This document shows, piece after piece, positions 26,096-35,014 of a stretch of DNA of 60,342 bases. Origin of the DNA: Nostoc indistinguendum CM1-VF10. Lineage in GTDB: Bacteria > Cyanobacteriota > Cyanobacteriia > Cyanobacteriales > Nostocaceae. The notes under the pieces were generated by a model. It saw only the letters and a list, made by a program, of their open reading frames with translations. It was not told the origin of the DNA and made no database searches. The stretch is from the NCBI GenBank assembly GCA_019359215.1, contig JAHHHS010000040.1, positions 1 through 60,342 on the forward strand, written 5' to 3'. Both the position numbers and the translations under genes were made by a program. The number at the start of each line of letters is the position of its first letter. The stretch's first letter is position 1.

Positions 26096-26788
26096 TTAAC
26101 CCCAAACGCTTCTGCGTTCCCAAAACTGGGCAACTCTTTTTCCCCACTGCTCCCAGTAATCTTTAATAACTGCTGATTCAAACCAAAATACTTCTGCTGG
26201 CATTTCTGGAATCGCTACTACCAAGAGAGCGTGCTTTAGTTGAATGCCATAATCTCGATAATATTCGTTAGCTGCTCCTATGTATGCCGTAAGTTGCAAT
26301 GGATGTTCATATAAATGCTCAATTGAACCTTTGGGTTTGTCTGCTGTTTTCCACTCACAAATACAGGGAATACCTTGATAGCTGGCAATACAATCAACTT
26401 TGCCAGAATAACCCAAATCATGATGAAAAACAGAGCCTTCTACAAGTCTAACTGTGTCGATTTGTTGTAAAACTGGCTGGATACTCTCCCAATAAGGGCG
26501 ACTCGCTTCGGGACAAACAGGGTTTTGTCCAAGAAGGTAGCGCTCAATTTGTTTGTGTGTTTGGGTTCCCCGACGACTAGCAGATGTAGTAATGCGGGTA
26601 GCTTCTTCTGTACCAACACGCGCTTTCCAGTTTAATAATCTGTCTCTGTCTGCTGGTGATTTGGTGGCATTAAGTATTGTAGTCACGCTGGGAAAGCGAT
26701 TTCCCTTGTCATCTACATAATATTGTTTACCATTTTCTCTTTTGGCGGTGGCATTAATGCGTGGTAGCAGTTGGGTATCAAATTGCAT
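26096..26788 (-). CDS. PD-(D/E)XK exonuclease-like protein
   Basis: The 230-residue product has a RecB/MGME1-like nuclease core: a helix with GTQTHKQIERYL, then GYSGKVDCIA (Asp) and CICEWKTADK (Glu-x-Lys), followed by HPLQLTAYIGAAN (QxxxY-type motif). These are the active-site elements of the RecB-nuclease superfamily. It stands alone, with no helicase fused. Its position beside XPB-Bax1 and toxin relics suggests DNA repair or defence. The start ATG at 26788 is the first in frame with the conserved N-terminus. Confidence 0.75.
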   Translation of the reverse strand: MQFDTQLLPRINATAKRENGKQYYVDDKGNRFPSVTTILNATKSPADRDRLLNWKARVGTEEATRITTSASRRGTQTHKQIERYLLGQNPVCPEASRPYWESIQPVLQQIDTVRLVEGSVFHHDLGYSGKVDCIASYQGIPCICEWKTADKPKGSIEHLYEHPLQLTAYIGAANEYYRDYGIQLKHALLVVAIPEMPAEVFWFESAVIKDYWEQWGKRVAQFWERRSVWG

Positions 26789-27021
26789 TATTAATTCTGT
26801 GGTTCGTAATTAAGAAAGTAGCGATTATAAATTATAAATTTCAAATCATCTTCCACACAGGCAAAACTTGCAAAAGTAAGTTTTAAAACTTTAATTTTTA
26901 TTAGCAAAAGGTCGTCTCGTAGAGAAGCTTACCGTTCGCGTAGCATTCCGTAGGAAAGGTATCGCCTAGACTAAAATTCATATTGAACTAAGTAAAAATG
27001 CCATTTGACTTACTCAAAAGG
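26789..27021. other. Intergenic region with a palindromic repeat
   Basis: A GTCTCGTAGAGAAGC...GTTCGCGTAGC repeat lies at 26911-26945. Nothing else is recognised. Confidence 0.5.
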
Positions 27022-27187
27022 AGCTTTTGCTTTCTCAAACTCCAGTTTGCTTACTCATTTTAGTGTTTTCCGCAAGCAAAAGAAGCTTTTGCTTTCTCAA
27101 ACCCCAGTTTGTTTACTCATTTTGGTGTTTTCCGCAAGCAAATAGAGCTTTTGCTTTCTCAAACCCCAGTTTGCTTACTCATTTAAG
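27022..27187. repeat. 62-bp tandem repeat, 2.7 copies
   Basis: Copies start at 27022, 27084 and 27146, each with AGCTTTTGCTTTCTCAAAC followed by CCAGTTTG, TACTCATTT and GTTTTCCGCAAGCAAA. The third copy is partial. An open frame across it is a by-product of the repeat, not a gene. Confidence 0.85.
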
Positions 27188-27354
27188 TAATTCGCGCATT
27201 CATTTTGGTATATCGTTGAGCCGAAAGCTTGCGTAGGCATAGCCCGTCAAACTCACGTTAATTTAGAGTGTAAATTTACAAGCGATCGCCTTTGGTGGTT
27301 TAGAGATGAATGAGTGCGATCGCTTTTCTTTAGAGAAAGTTGTAAAAAAGCTAT

Positions 27355-27787
27355 ATGACAAGGGTTTATCTAGATACCAGTATTTATAATCGTCCATTTG
27401 ACGACTAAACACAGCCAAAAATCTTTCTAGAAACACAAGCTGTCATCTTTATTTTACAAATGGTAGAAGCAAGATTGATAGAATTAGTTAGTTCTTCAGT
27501 ACTAGAATATGAAAATAGTCGTAACCCTTTTCTAATCAATCAGCAGTCAATGGAGCGATACTTACAAATTGCTACATTGAGAGTATGTATTAGTAGATGA
27601 AAATATTAGAGAAAGAGCAGAACAACTAGAACAGCAAGGAATTAAACCTATTGATGCACTGCATGTAGCGTGTGCGGAAGCTTATCAAAGTAATTATTTA
27701 ATTACTTGTGATAGGAGACTAATCAACCGTTGTCAAGATTTACCACTCAGGGTAATCAACCCAATTGATTTTATTTTGGAGATATGA
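27355..27787 (+). pseudogene. PIN-domain (VapC-like) gene with a stop and a frameshift
   Basis: The ATG at 27355 opens MTRVYLDTSIYNRPFDD, followed by TAA. The same frame continues FLETQAVIFILQMVEARLIELV and SSSVLEYENSRNPF. Near 27585 the frame shifts to YVLVDENIRERAEQL, then GIKPIDALHVACAEA and LITCDRRLINRC, ending at TGA 27785. All PIN motifs (DTS, IDALH, TCDRR) are recognisable, so this is a whole gene with two disabling changes. Confidence 0.8.
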
Positions 27788-27788
27788 A

Positions 27789-27998
27789 ATGAAAATTAAG
27801 GTTATTGACGAACAACAAAATTTACAAGAAGTGATGCAGGTTTTACTCACCCACTTAGAACCATCGAAGGTAATGAAATTTTGGGCAGCTTGTAAACTAG
27901 GTGAAGGCGATTATTTACAAATTCAAGAAAAACTGTTTGCAGAAGAAACAGTTGCCAGTTTATATGCCAAAGTCAGAGAATATCAAGATGAAACCTAG
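27789..27998 (+). CDS. Small protein following the broken PIN gene (69 aa)
   Basis: The ATG at 27789 lies one base after the PIN stop, and GGAG in the PIN 3' end serves as ribosome site. The 69-residue acidic, helical product (LEPSKVMKFWAACKLGEGDY) has no recognised domain. Position suggests an antitoxin or accessory protein of the PIN toxin. If so, it is now an orphan. The frame also extends upstream to 27765, but that part belongs to the toxin end. Confidence 0.6.
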   Translation: MKIKVIDEQQNLQEVMQVLLTHLEPSKVMKFWAACKLGEGDYLQIQEKLFAEETVASLYAKVREYQDET

Positions 27999-28160
27999 TG
28001 TTCTCAACTAGAAGCGGCGCTCGCCTGGTTTATAGATGATAATTTTTATATTAAACTATAACGCGATCGCATAACCCTTCGTAAACATTGCGTTCTTTTC
28101 TTTTTGCTTAATAGAGTACTTTCTCGGCAGCATTAAAACTAGACGCACCTAAACTGAGAT

Positions 28161-29528
28161 TTAAAACAATTGTTCAGCACAATTATTATTTAAAGTCTCA
28201 CTTTGATTCAGATATTGTCGGAAATATAAACGATATAATTCACACGCAACAGTACTGCGATCGCCTTCTAAATTAATTAGCCCTATACTTTGTAATTTAT
28301 ATGCCAATGCTGGCTCTAATTTTATATAACTTGTAGCCTTAATTACTTCATAAAAAGCATCTCCCAATTCTGGCTCATTTTGTAGTGCTAACAGATACTG
28401 CCTTAAATACTCGTGATAAATTCCTGTTTGTGTGGGTGCTTGTTGCAATAACTGTTCTAAATCCCTTTCCAATCCCCCTTTCCCCACAAGGTGATATAAA
28501 GCCAATCTTACTAAATACGGATATCCTCCCACCATTGCCATCAAATTATCGACATTTTTACTATTTGTCCAATCCAAGCCGTGACGTAGTGCTAAATCCT
28601 GCACCTGCTCTTTCGTAAAGGGAGGTAACTTAATGAGCAAACCAATATTAAATGATGATTGATTCAGTTTTATTGGAACAAGAATTTCCGTTGAATAAAC
28701 CAGAACTAGATGCAGTTTTTGCCAAATTTCTACCTCTTTGGCTCGTTCATGCCACGATCGCACTAATGCTAACAATTCTCCAGCGATTTCCTGATACTCA
28801 AAGATCCAATCCACCTTATTCAATACCAAGACAAGGGGAGTTTCCAACGCAGGCAGTAAATACTGTTGGAAATAGATAGAACAACTTACTTTGCTATCCA
28901 TATCTTCATTCCAATAATCATTGAGTTTTGGTTTTAGCTGTAACTCCTGACTGAAATTGGCACAGAACCAGCGCAAAAATTTATCCAAACTGGTAAATAC
29001 TGCTTTATCTGCTTGCTGAAAGTCCAACGTCACGGTGCGAAAGCCTTGATTGTTAGCGTATGCAAGCAACCGCAAAATCAGAGAGCTTTTCCCCATTTTC
29101 TTGGGTGCTTTGATGCAAATGAGGCTTCCAGGTTTAGCCATTTCTGCGTAGGCGAGTTCTTCAATTGGTGGGCGAGGGATGTAGAATCTGGAATTGAGGG
29201 ATACCGCTCCACTAGGAAATTCTAAGGATATAGCCGTGGCTGCTTTGTTGAATTCCTTAACTAATTGCTGATGTGCTTTGCTAAGATGATGATTTTCTAA
29301 AATCTGGCGAAAGTTTGATTGATTTATAGGTTCTTTGCAAAAAACACTCAGTAATTGCCATAAATTAGCAGCAATTTTCTTGACACGTTCCTCCTCATAG
29401 TGAGCTTCACAGGCTATATTTGTGTAGGTTTTTCCTGCCCATGAAGAACGCAATATAATCTCTTGGAGTGTCGTTAAACCGGTTGCTTGACTGGCTTTTA
29501 GTAGCAATACTATTTCATCTATAGTCAT
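28161..29528 (-). CDS. HTH plus STAND-like AAA ATPase
   Basis: The 455-residue product has an N-terminal HTH of the vWA-MoxR-associated type (about residues 1-80: LTTLQEIILRSSWAGKTYTN). A linker ending in FYIPRPPIEELAY leads into an AAA_35-like P-loop domain. Its Walker A is KAPKKMGKSS, Walker B is LVLVLNKVDWIF, and GGYPYLVRLALYHL marks the helical lid. In cyanobacteria such modules are usually fused to WD40, TIR or other effector domains. Here the protein ends after the ATPase, so it may act through a partner. The role is unknown, and signalling or defence is likely. Confidence 0.72.
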   Translation of the reverse strand: MTIDEIVLLLKASQATGLTTLQEIILRSSWAGKTYTNIACEAHYEEERVKKIAANLWQLLSVFCKEPINQSNFRQILENHHLSKAHQQLVKEFNKAATAISLEFPSGAVSLNSRFYIPRPPIEELAYAEMAKPGSLICIKAPKKMGKSSLILRLLAYANNQGFRTVTLDFQQADKAVFTSLDKFLRWFCANFSQELQLKPKLNDYWNEDMDSKVSCSIYFQQYLLPALETPLVLVLNKVDWIFEYQEIAGELLALVRSWHERAKEVEIWQKLHLVLVYSTEILVPIKLNQSSFNIGLLIKLPPFTKEQVQDLALRHGLDWTNSKNVDNLMAMVGGYPYLVRLALYHLVGKGGLERDLEQLLQQAPTQTGIYHEYLRQYLLALQNEPELGDAFYEVIKATSYIKLEPALAYKLQSIGLINLEGDRSTVACELYRLYFRQYLNQSETLNNNCAEQLF

Positions 29529-29867
29529 TACTCATCGGCTCTAATTCAGTATGAAATTTTCTCACACCATTATTCCTTGGAACTCAATATAGCCTGCGTT
29601 GTATAGACGGCAGCCAGCCCTTTCCCAAAAAACTACAAACAAGGATTGACAATTTTTTTGTATCCTGAAACATTTGACATGACTTCAGCATAGAATTTTT
29701 TTTACAAATTTTTTCGAGTTTTTAGGTATTATATGTGATTTAAACTAATTTTTTTAGACATATCTTAGAATGTAGATGCACACAATGAAGCTATTTTTTT
29801 CTAAAAAATCGCTACTGCGATCGCATTAAAAATACCCGAGTGTGATAGATTTATAACCTTACAGCAA
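29529..29867. other. A/T-rich gap without a gene
   Basis: Long T and A runs occur (29680-29800). No frame, repeat family or RNA was recognised. Confidence 0.5.
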
Positions 29868-29908
29868 CGCTATGCAAATGTGATCGTTTCAATTACATTT
29901 ACATAGCG
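29868..29908. terminator. Long hairpin 3' of trpB2
   Basis: CGCTATGCAAATGT (29868-29881) pairs with ACATTTACATAGCG (29895-29908) at 13 of 14 positions, 10 bases after the trpB2 stop. No T-run follows, so it may protect the 3' end or terminate weakly. Confidence 0.5.
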
Positions 29909-29917
29909 AATCAGTTA

Positions 29918-31207
29918 CTACTCAACTACAGGTAATCCTGCCAGTGCCATCGCCACTTCATTTGCACTATATTCAGTATCAACAAGCCGTCCAGCTTCAT
30001 AGTCAATATAAGCTTGCAGATCAAAATGCCCATGACCGCAAAGGTTGAATAGGATAGTTTTGCTTTTACCTTCTTTCTTACAGAGCAAAGCCTCATCGAT
30101 TGTTGCTTTGACTGCATGGTTAGCTTCTGGTGCCGGTAAAATTCCCTCTGCACGGGCAAAAGTTAATCCAGCAGCAAAGCAACCAAGTTGGTATTCAGCA
30201 CGCGATTGAACTAATCCCAAATTGACAATATGGCTAACAAGCGGGGCCATACCGTGATAACGTAAGCCTCCAGCATGAATTCCTTCTGGCACAAACCTAC
30301 TGCCTAAAGTATGCATCTTAGTGAGTGGAGTTAAGTGGGCAGTATCACCAAAATCGTAAGCATATTTACCACGAGTCAGAGATGGACAAGCAGCTGGTTC
30401 TACAGCTATTACTTGTACATCTCGTTCTCCTCGCAATTTAGCGCCAATAAATGGAAAGGCAATTCCAGCAAGGTTACTACCGCCACCTGTGCAGCCAATG
30501 ACAATATCAGGGTAATCTCCTGCCATCTCTAACTGAGTAAGTGCTTCCAGCCCAATCACGGTTTGATGTAGCAGTACATGATTGAGAACACTACCTAAAG
30601 CATACTTAGTTCGTTCATCAGCAGCAGCTACTTCTACAGCTTCACTAATAGCAATTCCCAAACTGCCGATGCTATTGGGATGTTGTGCAAGAATTTTACG
30701 TCCGGCTTGGGTTTCAGTACTTGGGCTAGCAACTACCCTTGCGCCATAAGTTTCCATTAGAGCTCGGCGGTAAGGCTTTTGCTGGTAGCTGACCTTTACC
30801 ATGTAAACTAAGACTTCTAAACCAAATAGTGTACCAGCAAAGGCGAGGGATGATCCCCACTGTCCGGCTCCTGTTTCAGTAGTAAGCTTTTTTACTCCAG
30901 CTTGTTTGTTATAAAATGCTTGAGCAACCGCAGTATTGGGTTTGTGGCTTCCAGAGGGACTAACACCCTCATACTTGTAATAAATTTTGGCAGGCGTATC
31001 TAAGGCTTGTTCTAAACGACGGGCGCGATAAAGAGGAGTTGGTCGCCACTGGCAATAAATAGAACGGACTGCATCTGGTATTTCAATCCATTTTTGTTGA
31101 CTAACTTCTTGCTCAATCAGCGCCAATGGAAACAGAGGTAATAATTCATCTGGTGTAATTGGCTTTCCAGTACCAGGATTTAAAACTGGTGGTAAGGCTT
31201 GTGGCAA
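29918..31207 (-). CDS. trpB2: TrpB2-type PLP-dependent tryptophan synthase beta-like enzyme
   Basis: The fold-type II PLP enzyme shows GSHKPNTA with the Schiff-base Lys, ETGAGQWG and the phosphate loop GCTGGGSN, plus the longer TrpB2 form LGSRFVPEGIHAGGLRYHG. TrpB2 condenses indole with serine or phosphoserine, usually without TrpA. The listed start is TTG at 31205-31207. Upstream, in frame, ATG 31238-31240 encodes MPKAWYNI, a typical TrpB2 N-terminus. An amber TAG (31214-31216) then separates it from ADLPQALPPVLNP. The family N-terminus is thus interrupted by one stop codon. The core is intact, so reinitiation could still give an enzyme. Confidence 0.88.
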   Translation of the reverse strand: MPQALPPVLNPGTGKPITPDELLPLFPLALIEQEVSQQKWIEIPDAVRSIYCQWRPTPLYRARRLEQALDTPAKIYYKYEGVSPSGSHKPNTAVAQAFYNKQAGVKKLTTETGAGQWGSSLAFAGTLFGLEVLVYMVKVSYQQKPYRRALMETYGARVVASPSTETQAGRKILAQHPNSIGSLGIAISEAVEVAAADERTKYALGSVLNHVLLHQTVIGLEALTQLEMAGDYPDIVIGCTGGGSNLAGIAFPFIGAKLRGERDVQVIAVEPAACPSLTRGKYAYDFGDTAHLTPLTKMHTLGSRFVPEGIHAGGLRYHGMAPLVSHIVNLGLVQSRAEYQLGCFAAGLTFARAEGILPAPEANHAVKATIDEALLCKKEGKSKTILFNLCGHGHFDLQAYIDYEAGRLVDTEYSANEVAMALAGLPVVE

Positions 31208-31450
31208 GTCAGCCTAGATATTATACCAAGCTTTGGGCATCTGTTTTTCAGTCAAAATGTATTTAATTGTGTCCATGTAATTAATTGACAATAAAAAGCT
31301 ATTTATACAGTAAATCTTAAATAGGGGAGGCGGGATGAACAGCAATACTGCTCGGTTAAGGGAAAATAGAGGGTAAGTAATAACTACCTCGAAACTTGCG
31401 GTGTCATTTACCCAAGATGGATAAACAACAAATTTTATCAGTCAAAATCT

Positions 31451-32047
31451 ATGACTTTGATCCCCTCTGAAACTCGAAAGCTACCTACTCAAGCAATCGC
31501 AGCCAAAATTTTCCACTGGTGTAACATCATTAGTCTATTTATCATGCTCACCAGTGGGCTACAAATTTACAATGCCAACCCTGTTTTTGGTGGACGTGCT
31601 GGTTTACACATTCCTCCGATATTTACTTTAGGAGGTTGGCTTGCAGGAGGAAGACACTGGCATTTTGCCGCAATGTGGCTATTTTCACTGAATCTACTGT
31701 GGTATGGAATTTATGTTGTAATTACTCGGCGCTGGCGACATCGGTTTGTAGGTGCTAATGACTTCAAAGCATTACAAAAAAGTCAAAATTCTAAGCGCCT
31801 AATTTATGCTTGGCATCGAATTGCATATACAGCAATTATTCCTATCTTGCTGCTGGCCTTATTTACAGGCATAGGAATGTATAAACCTGCTCAATTTCCC
31901 TGGATTGTGGATTTTTTTGGCGATTGGCAAGCATTGAGAATTGTTCACTTTGCCTCAGTGCCGATGGTTATCTTATTTGTAATAATTCACTCTCGATTAG
32001 GGCGTAAGGCTGGTGGAACTGAATTAACAGAATCAATATTTTGGTAA
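31451..32047 (+). CDS. Cytochrome b561/FdnI-like di-heme membrane subunit
   Basis: The 198-residue protein has four membrane segments with His residues spaced for b-type hemes: FHWCN (about H22), GGRHWHFAAMW (two His), AWHRIAYT and RIVHFASVP. This fits the membrane subunit of formate-dehydrogenase- or hydrogenase-like complexes, or the cytochrome b partner of a periplasmic molybdoenzyme. No oxidoreductase partner is encoded next to it, so its electron donor is unknown. It ends 86 bp before pyrF-pyrE, with heptamer repeats between. Confidence 0.8.
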   Translation: MTLIPSETRKLPTQAIAAKIFHWCNIISLFIMLTSGLQIYNANPVFGGRAGLHIPPIFTLGGWLAGGRHWHFAAMWLFSLNLLWYGIYVVITRRWRHRFVGANDFKALQKSQNSKRLIYAWHRIAYTAIIPILLLALFTGIGMYKPAQFPWIVDFFGDWQALRIVHFASVPMVILFVIIHSRLGRKAGGTELTESIFW

Positions 32048-32133
32048 ACAAACTATGGTGATGGAGATAGGAAGACGTAGAAACTAATAACTAATGACCA
32101 ATGACTAATGACTCTTTCTTTAAACTAAAAAAA

Positions 32134-33567
32134 ATGAACTTTTTTGATAAATTGAATCGTAATATCTTACAAAATCAAAGCTTACTATTTGTAGGGCTTG
32201 ATCCAAATCCAGAGATGATGCCTGTACGTTATGAATCTGAAGAACTCATCGCTGGTTTGGAGAAATGGTTACAATTCATTATTGCTGAAACTTCTGATTT
32301 CGTTTGTGCTTATAAACCGACGCTTGGCTTTTACGAAGCATTAGGTATTCCCGGTTTAGAATTGCTGTACAAAATTTTAGCAGCTATTCCAGCCCATATC
32401 CCAGTTATTTTAGATGCCAAACACAGTGACTTAAATACTAGTACAATCTTTGCCCGAACTGTGTTTACAGAATGGCAGGTGGATGCAATCACCCTTACTC
32501 CATATACAGGACAAGATCATGTAGCACCTTTTTTGGTCTATCCTGATAAAGGAGTGTTTATTTTATGCTGTACTTCTAATCCAGGTGCAGAAGCTTTACA
32601 GCAATATCCTACACAAGAATCGCCCCTTTATTTACAGGTGGTAAAAGAATCAAAAACCTGGGGAACTCCGGAGCAATTGGGTTTGGAAGTAGGAACTACA
32701 AATCCTGAAGTTTTAGCACTTATTCGAGCGATCGCACCTGAACGAATTATTATGGCGCGTAGCATCTGGGCGCAGGGTGGAAATCTAAAGCAATTTTTAG
32801 AAGCAGGTTTGAATGCTAACGGCGATGGTTTGCTGATTCCTGTTCCTCAAGATATGTTGGGACAGCAAAAATTATCTGAGGAAATTCAGCTTTTACGCAT
32901 AGAAATTAATCAAATAAAAACTGAAATAATTTATGAAAATTCCACTTGTTCTGTGTGGTTACCTGATGTTTGTTTCCTAAATCAGCACCCTCACCAGGAT
33001 TTGATTTTACAACTTTATGATATTGATTGCATTATGTTTGGCAGCTTTGTCCAAGCATCAGGAGCTATATTTCCTTATTACATTGACTTACGCAAAATTA
33101 TTTCTAATCCCCAAGTTTTTAATCAAGTTCTCACTGCCTATGAAAATATATTGAAGAATCTCATTTTTGATAGATTAGCAGGTATTCCCTATGGTTCTTT
33201 GCCTACTGCTACTGGTTTAGCTTTGCGCCTTCATTGTCCGATGATTTTCCCTCGTAAAGAGGTGAAGGCTCACGGAACTCGGAGAGTTATTGAGGGTAAT
33301 TTCCATCCTGGTGAAACAGTTGTGGTAGTTGATGATATTCTCATCAGTGGTAAAAGTGTCATGGAAGGGGCAGAAAAGTTGGAATCAGCAGGATTAAAAG
33401 TTAATGATATTGTGGTATTTATCGACCATGAACAAGGGGTAAAAGATAAGTTACAACAAAATGGTTATCGCGGTCATGCGGTTTTAACTCTTTCGGAAAT
33501 TACTAATACTCTGTATCAAGCAGGGCGAATAAATGAGGAGCAATTTTTAGCTTTTTCTGAAGGTTAG
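32134..33567 (+). CDS. pyrF-pyrE: Bifunctional orotidine-5'-phosphate decarboxylase / orotate phosphoribosyltransferase
   Basis: The 477-residue fusion catalyses the last two steps of UMP synthesis in reversed domain order. Residues 1-270 are a PyrF type-2 barrel (LLFVGLDPNPE, DAKHSD with catalytic Lys, LTPYTGQD). Residues 280-477 are PyrE with the PRPP loop VVVVDDILISGKS and RKEVKAHG. This fusion is known from cyanobacteria. The ATG at 32134 (MNFFDKL) fits the family N-terminus. An in-frame ATG at 32101 would add 11 residues encoded partly by a heptamer repeat. Confidence 0.9.
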   Translation: MNFFDKLNRNILQNQSLLFVGLDPNPEMMPVRYESEELIAGLEKWLQFIIAETSDFVCAYKPTLGFYEALGIPGLELLYKILAAIPAHIPVILDAKHSDLNTSTIFARTVFTEWQVDAITLTPYTGQDHVAPFLVYPDKGVFILCCTSNPGAEALQQYPTQESPLYLQVVKESKTWGTPEQLGLEVGTTNPEVLALIRAIAPERIIMARSIWAQGGNLKQFLEAGLNANGDGLLIPVPQDMLGQQKLSEEIQLLRIEINQIKTEIIYENSTCSVWLPDVCFLNQHPHQDLILQLYDIDCIMFGSFVQASGAIFPYYIDLRKIISNPQVFNQVLTAYENILKNLIFDRLAGIPYGSLPTATGLALRLHCPMIFPRKEVKAHGTRRVIEGNFHPGETVVVVDDILISGKSVMEGAEKLESAGLKVNDIVVFIDHEQGVKDKLQQNGYRGHAVLTLSEITNTLYQAGRINEEQFLAFSEG

Positions 33568-33696
33568 TAATCCAAATTACAGAGAGTGGGAAGTAGGAAA
33601 TGGGGGAAATGTTTCCTCATCTGCTTACTTAATAATATTTAATTGCCCAGATAAATCTATCTAGTAACTAGAATAATTTATGTTTTTAAATTAATT

Positions 33697-34791
33697 ATGA
33701 ATATTTCATTAAATCAACTACTTAAATGGTTAATTTTTACGCTGCTATTTCCTCTAGCCTTTCTCAATGCTTGGCTAGTATTTTTGCTTGTTAAAAATTT
33801 TCAACCTGTTGTAACAATTCTTGTTTTGGCTACTTTGCTTGCATTCGTTTTAAACTATCCTGTTTCGGTTCTCCAAAAGCGGGGAGTTAAACGCAGCTAT
33901 GCAGTAGCATTAGTTTTTATATTAGCATTGGTAATTATCGTTGCTCTGGGTAGCACTTTGGTTCCCATTGTTTTAGAGCAATTTAATGAGATGCTGAAAG
34001 TCCTTCCCAAATGGATTGATTCTAGCGAACAAAAACTTCAGATTTTAAATAATTGGTTTTCTAGCTACAACTTCAATGTGAATTTAAGTCAGTTATTAAC
34101 CAGATTAACTGAGCAATTACCTAATGAATTAGAGTTTCTTTCAGATAAGCTTTTAGGCATTATCATAGATACTATTGATAGTATTTCTGAGGCATTAATC
34201 ACAATAGTACTGACTTTTTATCTGTTGTTAGATGGCCCAAGGGTTTGGGAGGGAATATTTAAAAAGCTACCTGGAAGTTTTGCTCAGAAGGTAAGCCAAT
34301 CTATTCAACAAAATTTTCAAAATTACTTGATTGGTCAGGGATCTTTGGCTTTTCTGATGGGAGTTTCATTAACATTATTGTTTTTAAGTTTTCAAGTTCA
34401 GTTTGCTTTACTTTTTGGTTTGGGGGTTGGGCTTTTGAGTTTAATTCCCTTTGGCGATGTCGTCAGTCTTGTTGTAATAACTTTAATAATAGCCACACAT
34501 GACTTTTGGCTAGCAGCGAAAGTGTTTGCAGTAGCTGTTGTCATTGACCAGTTAATTGATCAGGCGATCGCACCACGACTTTTAGGCAAATTTACTGGTA
34601 TCAGACCAATATGGGTGTTAATTGCTTTGCTTGTAGGAACCAATGTTGGTGGAGTCTTGGGTTTGCTAGTCGCGGTACCTGTAGCTGGTTTTATCAAAGA
34701 TGTAGCAGATGGTTTTTCCAAACCTGGCGATTCTGAGAATGTAGGAGAAGTAGCATCCGAATTGTTGTCCAAGGAATCAATATCGCAATGA
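33697..34791 (+). CDS. AI-2E/PerM-family membrane protein
   Basis: The 364-residue protein has about seven membrane segments: a pair at each end, an amphipathic soluble insert (about residues 105-160, KWIDSSEQKLQ...) and the conserved C-terminal motif IDQAIAPRLLGKFTGIRPIWVLIALL interrupted here only for length. Members include TqsA (AI-2 export) and Na+/H+ exchangers, so the substrate cannot be assigned. It is convergent with clpC, with a shared terminator region. Confidence 0.85.
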   Translation: MNISLNQLLKWLIFTLLFPLAFLNAWLVFLLVKNFQPVVTILVLATLLAFVLNYPVSVLQKRGVKRSYAVALVFILALVIIVALGSTLVPIVLEQFNEMLKVLPKWIDSSEQKLQILNNWFSSYNFNVNLSQLLTRLTEQLPNELEFLSDKLLGIIIDTIDSISEALITIVLTFYLLLDGPRVWEGIFKKLPGSFAQKVSQSIQQNFQNYLIGQGSLAFLMGVSLTLLFLSFQVQFALLFGLGVGLLSLIPFGDVVSLVVITLIIATHDFWLAAKVFAVAVVIDQLIDQAIAPRLLGKFTGIRPIWVLIALLVGTNVGGVLGLLVAVPVAGFIKDVADGFSKPGDSENVGEVASELLSKESISQ

Positions 34792-34871
34792 GTTGTTGAT
34801 TTCTGGGGTATACAAAGCGCACAGATGTGCTAGCCTACCGGGTGTTGCATCCAAAAAAATTGCCCAAAAAA

Positions 34872-34895
34872 ACCCCTGGTAGAAATACCAGGGGT
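34872..34895 (-). terminator. Rho-independent terminator of clpC
   Basis: ACCCCTGGT (34872-34880) and ACCAGGGGT (34887-34895) form a perfect 9-bp stem with a 6-base loop. On the minus strand it is followed by seven T residues, 120 bases after the clpC stop. Confidence 0.88.
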
Positions 34896-35014
34896 AAAAG
34901 ATATAATACCATTTCACTTTATGTTTGTCGCAGATGCCCCTGTTTATGCCTCTACTGAGATAAGAGGCTAGAGTATTTCTCAAATATTACAACAAAAAGT
35001 GATCAGGTATAAAA

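Noticed and set aside
27022..27187. CRISPR or phage att repeats
   Set aside because: Copies are directly joined, with no spacers and no integrase nearby.
27027..27236. Open frame of 69 codons
   Set aside because: It is a by-product of the 62-bp tandem repeat.
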